This document shows, piece by piece, positions 57,316 to 64,000 of a stretch of 64,000 bases of DNA. The stretch is taken from NCBI RefSeq assembly GCF_004103715.1, contig NZ_CP035282.1:2532673-2596672 (forward strand). Direction: 5' to 3'. This DNA comes from Acidilutibacter cellobiosedens (GTDB lineage: Bacteria > Bacillota > Clostridia > Tissierellales > Acidilutibacteraceae). The position numbers were made by a program, and so were the translations under genes. The notes below the pieces were generated by a model. It did not search any database. It was not told the origin of the DNA and saw only the letters and a list, made by a program, of their open reading frames with translations. Each line of letters opens with the position of its first letter. The first letter of the stretch is position 1.

Positions 57316-59035
57316 GGGACCAGTGAAAAAGTAGCTTTTTTCCCTAATAATTATTCTAATTCAAACAAAATTTATAATACTGACTAAAAATTTTAATGTT
57401 TAAGGTAAATATACAAAATTTAGAGGCAGCTATTGCTGCTATCCTCTTTATATTTACCGCTATTGCTGCTAATTTCGATTGCATGGACACACTTAATAGA
57501 CCATATCCTCTTGCACGATATAGTCCGTGAAATCTTTTGAGTTCTGCATTTTTGCCTTCTATGGAAGCCCTTTTTTTATATTTTTCCAAGTATTCTTCCG
57601 TCTTTTGATATTGTGATATTTCATAGAATTCTATAGTATTTAATCCTATCTGTAGTATCTTCCTTGCACTTTTTTTTGCACACTCATCATGTTTTGGGCA
57701 TCTTTTACATTGTTCCGGTTCAAAATAATATTTATATCCTTCTCTGTCCGGCCTTGATTTCCCCTTTATTTTATAATATTTCTTTTTTACGGTTATATTG
57801 CCTTCTCTACACTCCCACTCGTCTGAGTCTTTATTGTATGAAAATTCGCTTTCATCAATTCTATATACCGATTCACTTACAGGTATGTAAGCTTTAGCTT
57901 TAATTTCCTCAATACTATTTAAAATTGGTTTCCTAAAATATGCCTTGTCCCCATAAACCTCCTCTATTTTCATTCCGGATTTTAATGTTTGCTCAATCAG
58001 TTCATCTGCATATGTTCCATCTACATATGCTCCATCTGCTGTTCTTACTGATGTAATTATTCTTTCATCTGCTGTCATCATAAATTCAGTTTTATATCCA
58101 TAGAATTCTTGATTCTTACTTTTTCGGCCGACTCTTGCATCTTCATCTATTATGGAACGAACACCTTTCTGATTTAAAAATTTAGGATCTTCTATTATTT
58201 CTCTTGCTTTTTCTATAGTTTCTTTTGTTTTTATACTTTCACTGCAATCTTTTCTGATATTCTTTTTAACTTTACTTATTACATTTTCAAGATAATCTTT
58301 CATTACAGCCTTTGCTTCAGTATGATCTTCGATTTCTTTATATTTCGGTACTTCGGGAATTTCTTCTAAAACCTGGTTGTTTTCTTTTTCATATGTTTTA
58401 ATAATTTTTCTTGCTAAATGTTTCATTAACCTCTCTGGAGTCTTTCTTATTGTATTTGCTTCTATATGAGTGGCATCAACGCTTACACTTGTTCCTCCTA
58501 TTATCCCTTTCTCTACACATTGTCTTACAATTTCTGTGATTATTTCATCTAAAGTAGCTTCTTCCAGTCGTTGAGTTCTAAATTTCGATAATAAACTTTT
58601 GTCAGGTAACTCATCTTCCGGATTAATGCCAAGAAAATACATATATCCTAAGTTTAAGTTTGCTTCTTCAATAACCTTTTCATCCGATAATATGTACAAA
58701 TGTTGAAGAAAAAGCAATTTACACATCATTTCAGGTTCTTTTGCAGGTCTTCCAAAGTTTTTACAATAGCTGTCTTCAAGCAATTTATTGATAAAACTAA
58801 AATCTACTACATAATTTATTTTTTTTAGTATATGATTCTCAGAAATTTTATTGTATAATATTGAGTGTAGAGACATTTGTTTTTGAACTTGTCTTAACAT
58901 GATAAAGCCTCCTCATTTGGTTATGTTTTGTTTGCACTTACATTATACCATATCAGGAGGCTTTTCTTTTATTGTATAAATATCTTATTTTTAATACAAT
59001 TTTTATTATCAAATGGAGACTTTATCACTGGTCCC
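57316..59035 (-). mobile_element. IS1182-family insertion sequence, complete
   Basis: The 1720-base element starts with GGGACCAGTGAAAAAGT and ends with ACTTTATCACTGGTCCC, matching inverted ends with one difference in 17 bases. The 9-base sequence GGACGTTTC is directly repeated on both sides (57307-57315 and 59036-59044), the mark of transposition. It holds one transposase gene. The joined flanks read ACATGGGGACGTTTC then ATTTGTC, a phrase I recall as part of a frequent intergenic repeat, so the target itself may be a repeat. Confidence 0.85.
57356..58900 (-). CDS. IS1182-family transposase
   Basis: The 514-residue protein has the N-terminal GRPAKEPEMMCKLLFLQHLY domain and the DDE catalytic core: DATHIEANTIRK (first D), VYGDKAYFRKPI (second D) and the late RASIEGKNAELKRFHGLYRA (E). 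A cysteine cluster CKRCPKHDECAKKS lies before the last acidic residue, as in this family. It reads on the minus strand within the inverted ends and appears intact. No frameshift is seen, so the element may still be mobile. Confidence 0.93.
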   Translation of the reverse strand: MLRQVQKQMSLHSILYNKISENHILKKINYVVDFSFINKLLEDSYCKNFGRPAKEPEMMCKLLFLQHLYILSDEKVIEEANLNLGYMYFLGINPEDELPDKSLLSKFRTQRLEEATLDEIITEIVRQCVEKGIIGGTSVSVDATHIEANTIRKTPERLMKHLARKIIKTYEKENNQVLEEIPEVPKYKEIEDHTEAKAVMKDYLENVISKVKKNIRKDCSESIKTKETIEKAREIIEDPKFLNQKGVRSIIDEDARVGRKSKNQEFYGYKTEFMMTADERIITSVRTADGAYVDGTYADELIEQTLKSGMKIEEVYGDKAYFRKPILNSIEEIKAKAYIPVSESVYRIDESEFSYNKDSDEWECREGNITVKKKYYKIKGKSRPDREGYKYYFEPEQCKRCPKHDECAKKSARKILQIGLNTIEFYEISQYQKTEEYLEKYKKRASIEGKNAELKRFHGLYRARGYGLLSVSMQSKLAAIAVNIKRIAAIAASKFCIFTLNIKIFSQYYKFCLN

Positions 59036-59183
59036 GGACGTTTCATTTGTCTTTTTTGTATTTCTATGCCATTTCTTCCGTATTGCTTTATGTTAAAATC
59101 AACATATTTAGGGATGAAGACAGATTATTTTTCTATGTATAGCCAAAAAAATTTTATTCTGATATAATGAAAATCTGCTAATG

Positions 59184-60101
59184 TTAATATAATTCTTCAA
59201 TAGACTTAATAAGACAGTAAAGAACATGATTTACCGGTGTTGGTATACTAAGCTTTTTCCCCATTTCAACAACAAGTCCTGAAAAATAATCGACTTCCGT
59301 TTTCCGTTTTGCCTCAACATCCTGCAGCATAGAAGTTTTCTCTTTAGCAGAAAGCCGGCTTGTTATTGACGCCATAAGTTCTTCAACATCTTTTTCTCTC
59401 AGATCAACACCCGATGCTTGGGCGACTTTCAGTACTTCCATCATAGCCTCTTTGTATAGGATAAGATTTGTTTTAACACTTGCCACCTTTTCGTATGATG
59501 CTTTGGTTATTGCGGTCACCTGATTTACTCCAACATTTAGCATAAACTTTTTCCACATTGCTCTTATCATGTCAGGAAAAACTTTATTTTTAATTCTCGC
59601 TTCATTTAATAATTCTTGCACAGCTTGTACTTCCGGTGCAATTACTGTATTATCACCATTTCCAAATTGAATTTCTCCATACTCTGTACTAAAAACGCCC
59701 TTATGTGTTCTAACAGCATTCATATGCGTAGACAGACCATAAAGAACTTTATTATCCGGATATGCTGACAATATTCTGTCTCTGGCAGTAATTCCATTAA
59801 GAATGGTGAGTATTATCGTGTTTTCGCCTACAAAATTACGTACATCATCGATTGCTTTATCAAGCTGATAATTTTTTACGCAAAAAATTATCAGATCATA
59901 TTTAATATCTTTTTTATCAGGTGATAACACCAAAGGATAAAGTGTATTATTATTTAGAGTAATTCCTTTCGACTTAAGCTCTATATTTCGCTTTTCCCCT
60001 GCTATAACAGCAAAATCTGACCCATATCTTTTATAAAGAAAACTACCATATACAGTCCCAATTGCCCCCATCCCGATCATTGCAACATTTTTTATTTTCA
60101 C
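59184..60101 (-). CDS. panE: 2-dehydropantoate 2-reductase family protein
   Basis: The 305-residue product has the ketopantoate reductase pattern: VAMIGMGAIGTVYGSFLYKR at the NADP loop, LIIFCVKNYQLDKAIDDVRN, TILTILNGITARDRILSAYP, the catalytic lysine in MWKKFMLNVGVNQVTAITKA, and SMLQDVEAKRKTEVDYFSGL with the conserved glutamate. It reduces ketopantoate to pantoate for coenzyme A. Other panB/panC genes are not nearby, so a different 2-oxo acid is possible. The start is GTG 60101 after GAGGAG. It lies between the IS element and the CRISPR array. Confidence 0.87.
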   Translation of the reverse strand: MKIKNVAMIGMGAIGTVYGSFLYKRYGSDFAVIAGEKRNIELKSKGITLNNNTLYPLVLSPDKKDIKYDLIIFCVKNYQLDKAIDDVRNFVGENTIILTILNGITARDRILSAYPDNKVLYGLSTHMNAVRTHKGVFSTEYGEIQFGNGDNTVIAPEVQAVQELLNEARIKNKVFPDMIRAMWKKFMLNVGVNQVTAITKASYEKVASVKTNLILYKEAMMEVLKVAQASGVDLREKDVEELMASITSRLSAKEKTSMLQDVEAKRKTEVDYFSGLVVEMGKKLSIPTPVNHVLYCLIKSIEELY

Positions 60102-60127
60102 AATAGTTCACTCCTCAATGTTTATAA

Positions 60128-61941
60128 ATTCCAGTACATCTTATGTTAAGGTTCAACGAGAAGTTGTCAATGGAGTAACGGTCACTGAACAACCATTTCA
60201 ATACATCCTATGTTAAGGTTCAACAAGCTAAAATGACAAAAATAAAGAAAAAATACTATAAATTTCAATACATCCTATGTTAAGGTTCAACGTTATTTTC
60301 TCTGGCTGCTCTGTTATTGTTACTCCATATTTCAATACATCCTATGTTAAGGTTCAACGAAAATCGTAAAAGATACTTTGAGCAAGAAAACAAGATTTCA
60401 ATACATCCTATGTTAAGGTTCAACAAGGGTACATGACATGGCTAAGTTTCAAATATGCCAATTTCAATACATCCTATGTTAAGGTTCAACAGAGATCATC
60501 GGCAGAAGCGCAAGCGCGTTCCCTGCATTTCAATACATCCTATGTTAAGGTTCAACGAGTGTGCAATCAATGGAAATTAAAGATACAATATAATTTCAAT
60601 ACATCCTATGTTAAGGTTCAACTTTTGCCGAGTGTATATGGCAATTAAAAAATATAGATTTCAATACATCCTATGTTAAGGTTCAACCCAAGTTGACCGT
60701 AGCCATTTTCACCGCAGGCCCAATTTCAATACATCCTATGTTAAGGTTCAACACGGAGATTATGTGCATGGAGAGGGTGAAGAAAAAGATTTCAATACAT
60801 CCTATGTTAAGGTTCAACAGTAGATACTCCAAAAGAAGATAAAAAGATAGTAGCATTTCAATACATCCTATGTTAAGGTTCAACTGTTGTGGAGTGGTTT
60901 TTGGAAGTTCAAAACCAATAATTTCAATACATCCTATGTTAAGGTTCAACAGATATAATAATCGTTCTTACAGTAGAAGTAGAAAAATTTCAATACATCC
61001 TATGTTAAGGTTCAACGAGGTTTTAGAGAAGATGTTCCTACGATTGATACTGATTTCAATACATCCTATGTTAAGGTTCAACAGATGCTCGAAAACCGAA
61101 TCAAACTTCAATTTTCATTTCAATACATCCTATGTTAAGGTTCAACTGTTTTCTCGTATTCAGCATTCATCTTATTTATGCTTATTTCAATACATCCTAT
61201 GTTAAGGTTCAACATTATACCTTGCAAAGTATGCCAAGTCGACGGCATAATTTCAATACATCCTATGTTAAGGTTCAACCTGTTGCCATAACTCGTCGGT
61301 GTCGGGCTTTCCCAATTTCAATACATCCTATGTTAAGGTTCAACAAATCGGGGCCTCGTCGGGCGAAATGGCAAAATATTCATTTCAATACATCCTATGT
61401 TAAGGTTCAACAAAGGAAAAATTGGGTTCTGAATATAACTTTAATTAATTTCAATACATCCTATGTTAAGGTTCAACATAGCAGAGGTAGCAAAGGATTT
61501 CGGAGCTGAATCAAAATTTCAATACATCCTATGTTAAGGTTCAACTATTAGCGATATATTCACAATATTATGTTGTAGCTTAATTTCAATACATCCTATG
61601 TTAAGGTTCAACATGGACGACTGGAGAGTTGTTCCTGGAGATCCATAATTTCAATACATCCTATGTTAAGGTTCAACAAAGAGATAGAAAGGTTATACGG
61701 TTTATATTTTTTATTTCAATACATCCTATGTTAAGGTTCAACGTCTTGCCATTACTCTATATGTGCAAGACCAACAAGTATTTCAATACATCCTATGTTA
61801 AGGTTCAACAGAAGAAAAGACTCCTTTATATTCATTTTGTTATGGAATTTCAATACATCCTATGTTAAGGTTCAACGAAGATATAGAGAATACCAAAGAA
61901 TACATGATGCGATTTCAATACATCCTATGTTAAGGTTCAAC
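60128..61941 (-). CRISPR. CRISPR array, 28 repeats and 27 spacers
   Basis: A 30-base repeat recurs every 64-68 bases, at 60128, 60194, 60262, 60329 and onward to 61912. On the minus strand it starts GTTGAACCTTAACATAGG and ends GATGTATTGAAAT, the ATTGAAAT tail typical of type I crRNA handles. Spacers are about 34-38 bases and look unrelated. The repeat at 60128 has three changes from the others, as at the old, distal end. The cas genes and presumed leader lie at the other end, so the array is read on the minus strand. Short reading frames across it (repeated LNLNIGCIE-type peptides) are artefacts of the repeat. Confidence 0.97.
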
Positions 61942-62120
61942 TACATTAAATTACACGTTCATCATTTATATAAAATCTCTCAACGACTGCTATTTTCTCA
62001 ACTTTATATTTATTTTCCCAACCGATTTTTATAATTTTATTTATACATATATTATATTCATAAAATATGTATTTTTCAATACCTGGAATTATATAAACTT
62101 AAAAATCAGGTTGAGAAAAA
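61942..62120 (-). promoter_or_regulatory. CRISPR leader region
   Basis: The 180 AT-rich bases between the last repeat and cas2 hold no gene. New spacers should be added at this end, next to the repeat ending 61941, and the array promoter should lie here reading on the minus strand. TTTATATTTATTTT-type runs and several CTCAAC/CCAACC motifs (61978-62022) are present. Confidence 0.6.
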
Positions 62121-62408
<288 letters not shown>

Positions 62409-63287
62409 TTACATCATCTCCTTCAAACTAAAGGGTTTAAACTCTTTTCCTTCCATACAGTATTTTATAAGCTTGTACCCATCAAGTTTAATTGCAGTTT
62501 CATAGCTGATTTTGCGTTTCAATATTTTGTGCTCGAACACATTACTGAATCGGTTTTCGATAGATTCAATAAATATTTTTTTACCTGAATCATTAAGTAA
62601 GCAGTAATTGAATTTTTTTACAAAATGTTTATCAACCTGTATTTTTCTATTATTTACTAACTCAAATATACTCTTATAAACCACAACAGGTTTAAATACC
62701 TCAGATAAATCCAAACTTAAAGAAAATCTGCTTTCCCTCGGTTCATGTAAAAAGCTTATGGTCTGATTTAAATGAGTATTATATATCTGGGTTATAGTTC
62801 TGCTATAAAGTATTGAATTTCCAAAAGAAATAAGAGCATTTATTGGATTATCCGGCGGCCTCTTTACTCTTTTGTTCATTATAAAATCCTCTGGAAGGAA
62901 GTATTTAAAGCTGTCATAAAACTTCATCCATATTTGCCCTTCAATGAACAAAATATGCTTGATGTCCAAATCCTTATCTAAAAAATTTGGAATATCCTCT
63001 TTCAGCCAATATAAAAATTCCTTCAACTCTTTTTTGCCATGTTTATAATAATGATATAAAACTTCATATATATTTTCTGCGATACCTAATACAATAGCTT
63101 TTGCTATCCCCGCCCTTGAAGCAAAATCTAAAAACTTTGTATTCATACTTATTTCATTTAAACAATATATTTCTCTTGTATCTTCAACAGGTATATAATT
63201 ATTTCCCTTTTCATTTCGAAAAAGAATGGAATTATCCTTTCTGCTCAATTCTCCCATAGACATAATATATCTTGTATGCTTACCCAA
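62409..63287 (-). CDS. cas1: CRISPR-associated endonuclease Cas1
   Basis: The 292-residue product shows the Cas1 pattern: LSRKDNSILFRNEKGNNYIP at the start, the first metal glutamate in LFIEGQIWMKFYDSF, the histidine in ISFLHEPRESRFSLSLDLSE and the acidic residue in DLSEVFKPV. It joins new spacers into the array. The start is TTG 63287, nine bases after AGGAGG. It lies between cas4 and cas2 in the order usual for type I-B loci. Confidence 0.93.
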   Translation of the reverse strand: MGKHTRYIMSMGELSRKDNSILFRNEKGNNYIPVEDTREIYCLNEISMNTKFLDFASRAGIAKAIVLGIAENIYEVLYHYYKHGKKELKEFLYWLKEDIPNFLDKDLDIKHILFIEGQIWMKFYDSFKYFLPEDFIMNKRVKRPPDNPINALISFGNSILYSRTITQIYNTHLNQTISFLHEPRESRFSLSLDLSEVFKPVVVYKSIFELVNNRKIQVDKHFVKKFNYCLLNDSGKKIFIESIENRFSNVFEHKILKRKISYETAIKLDGYKLIKYCMEGKEFKPFSLKEMM

Positions 63288-63311
63288 TGGTATTTTCCTC
63301 CTTTTCTTACC

Positions 63312-63806
63312 TTAAATAAAACAGTACTCATAAAATGCACATTTCTTACACTTTGGCTTATATATCGGGTCCGGCAATTTATCCGATGAAACAAATTCGA
63401 TTATTTCATTCTCCAGTTCATTTAATTTATTTTTCTCTTCCTCTGTAAGTTCTAATGTAATAATTTTTTTATTCTGTTTATTTTTTTCAATAAACTCAAT
63501 CTTTCCTTTCCTATTTATCCCCTTCTCTTTTAAAATTTTTAAATACAAAAGAGTCTGCCATTTTGCTGCTTTTACATCTGCATCGGATTTTTTAATTTCA
63601 ACAAGATAATCATTAGTAATTTTATCTACCTTTATATTTTCTATGGAAACTTCGGCATTTTCATTTCCGTTGTATTTTAATTCATGGAGAACTCTTCCTA
63701 TATGGACATCTTCGCTATTGTCTTCCAAATTAATTCTGTTGGCAAAAAGCCAACACTGACGTTTACAGTGAAAATAATAATTTATCATCGTTCCGTTAAC
63801 TTTCAT
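63312..63806 (-). CDS. cas4: CRISPR-associated protein Cas4
   Basis: The 164-residue product has the Cas4 cysteine set: HCKRQCWLFANRINLEDNSE near residue 13 and CKKCAFYEYC at the C-terminus, which would hold an iron-sulfur cluster. The RecB-like nuclease core has the VEIKKSD acidic-lysine motif and AAKWQTLLYLKILKEKGI. It selects and trims spacer ends during adaptation. ATG 63806 follows TGGAGGA. It lies between cas3 and cas1. Confidence 0.92.
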   Translation of the reverse strand: MKVNGTMINYYFHCKRQCWLFANRINLEDNSEDVHIGRVLHELKYNGNENAEVSIENIKVDKITNDYLVEIKKSDADVKAAKWQTLLYLKILKEKGINRKGKIEFIEKNKQNKKIITLELTEEEKNKLNELENEIIEFVSSDKLPDPIYKPKCKKCAFYEYCFI

Positions 63807-63821
63807 AAGTTTTCCTCCATA

Positions 63822-64000
63822 TTACAAAATATCACAATTACCCTCTTCCAACAATGCTCTCTTAAACTTTCCGTCTTCAAAATACTTTTCTCCGTCTTCC
63901 AAATAAAATATTTCTCCGATTAAATCATTATATGACACGTTTAATGATCTTACTTTATATATAAAATAACTCATTTTTTCCATTACTTCAGACAATTTAA
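63822..64000 (-). CDS. C-terminal end of a further cas gene, probably cas3 (cut by window edge)
   Basis: The minus strand keeps one open frame from the window edge to TAA at 63822-63824. It reads KLSEVMEKMSYFIYKVRSLN, then VSYNDLIGEIFYLEDGEKYF and ends LLEEGNCDIL. The position directly before cas4 is that of cas3 in type I-B operons, and the tail is compatible with Cas3, but the catalytic parts are outside the window. The next gene, cas4, starts 16 bases later. Confidence 0.6.
   Translation of the reverse strand, partial: KLSEVMEKMSYFIYKVRSLNVSYNDLIGEIFYLEDGEKYFEDGKFKRALLEEGNCDIL

Noticed and set aside
59045-59183. A possible further insertion-sequence remnant between the IS and panE
   Set aside because: No transposase fragment or second pair of inverted ends can be read; only the short repeat flank is present.
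60433-62034. Apparent proteins rich in FNTSYVKVQ or HPMLRFN repeats
   Set aside because: They are translations of the CRISPR repeat and spacers, not genes.

Overview
The window is from a low-GC, Gram-positive anaerobe of the Clostridia/Tissierellia kind. The reasons are the strong A+T bias, purine-rich AGGAGG ribosome sites with frequent TTG starts, a T-box leader, a DegS/DegU pair, a BmrC/BmrD-type exporter, and a gene set suited to peptide and amino-acid fermentation (M18 aminopeptidase, oligoendopeptidase F, CstA, L-serine dehydratase, threonine aldolase, sulfur amino-acid enzymes). The genus cannot be fixed from the window alone, although the 16S gene is complete and would settle it.

Layout. 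1-3275: the 5' part of a ribosomal RNA operon on the minus strand (16S, one tRNA-Ala, 5' 1.3 kb of 23S) with two tandem sigma-A promoters. 3370-4284: a LysR regulator. 4399-8131 (minus): cheW, degS, degU and an M18 aminopeptidase, closely packed. 8330-9728: a LacI regulator overlapping a small membrane protein gene. 9819-15164: a 1781-residue signalling protein (kinase-like, AAA ATPase, TPR, GAF, GGDEF, GAF). 15217-17032: MarR regulator, lipid kinase, small helical protein. 17189-21801: heterodimeric ABC exporter and a PHP phosphatase. 22095-24810: TrmB-type regulator, TauE/SafE permease and ornithine-cyclodeaminase-family enzyme. 25292-29644: cysteine T-box operon (methyltransferase, mccB, mccA) followed by ahcY; the methyltransferase and mccA each carry a one-base frameshift. 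29704-32299: response regulator, histidine kinase and ABC ATPase with no permease. 32390-36521: nnrE, ltaE flanked by direct repeats, a probable 6S RNA, and FtsH. 36522-41089: a gene fragment, cstA, two uncharacterised genes and a pseudouridine synthase. 41196-47191: nadK, pepF, and the FHA/FtsW/PBP envelope operon. 47345-57296: PspC protein, UppS-like prenyltransferase, then sdaAB-sdaAA and three uncharacterised genes in the same direction with tiny gaps. 57316-59035: an intact IS1182-family element with a 9-bp target duplication. 59184-60101: a ketopantoate-reductase-family gene. 60128-64000: a 28-repeat CRISPR array and the adaptation end of a type I (probably I-B) cas operon running off the window.

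How the parts work together. The cysteine operon and ahcY form a route from S-adenosylmethionine through S-adenosylhomocysteine and homocysteine to cysteine, controlled by uncharged tRNA-Cys. The two peptidases, CstA, serine dehydratase and threonine aldolase fit peptide and amino-acid use. The FHA/FtsW/PBP operon serves the cell wall.

The best candidate for an undescribed system is the trio at 50167-57296. Its first gene is a 1607-residue fusion of an HD phosphohydrolase, a helical-repeat region, a NadD-like nucleotidyltransferase, a GNAT-like region and a phosphoribosyltransferase-like domain. A lactate/malate-dehydrogenase-like protein and a flavodoxin-fold protein with a cysteine cluster follow it, the last two joined by an ATGA overlap. 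The trio sits 5 bases behind the L-serine dehydratase genes. No function is claimed for it.
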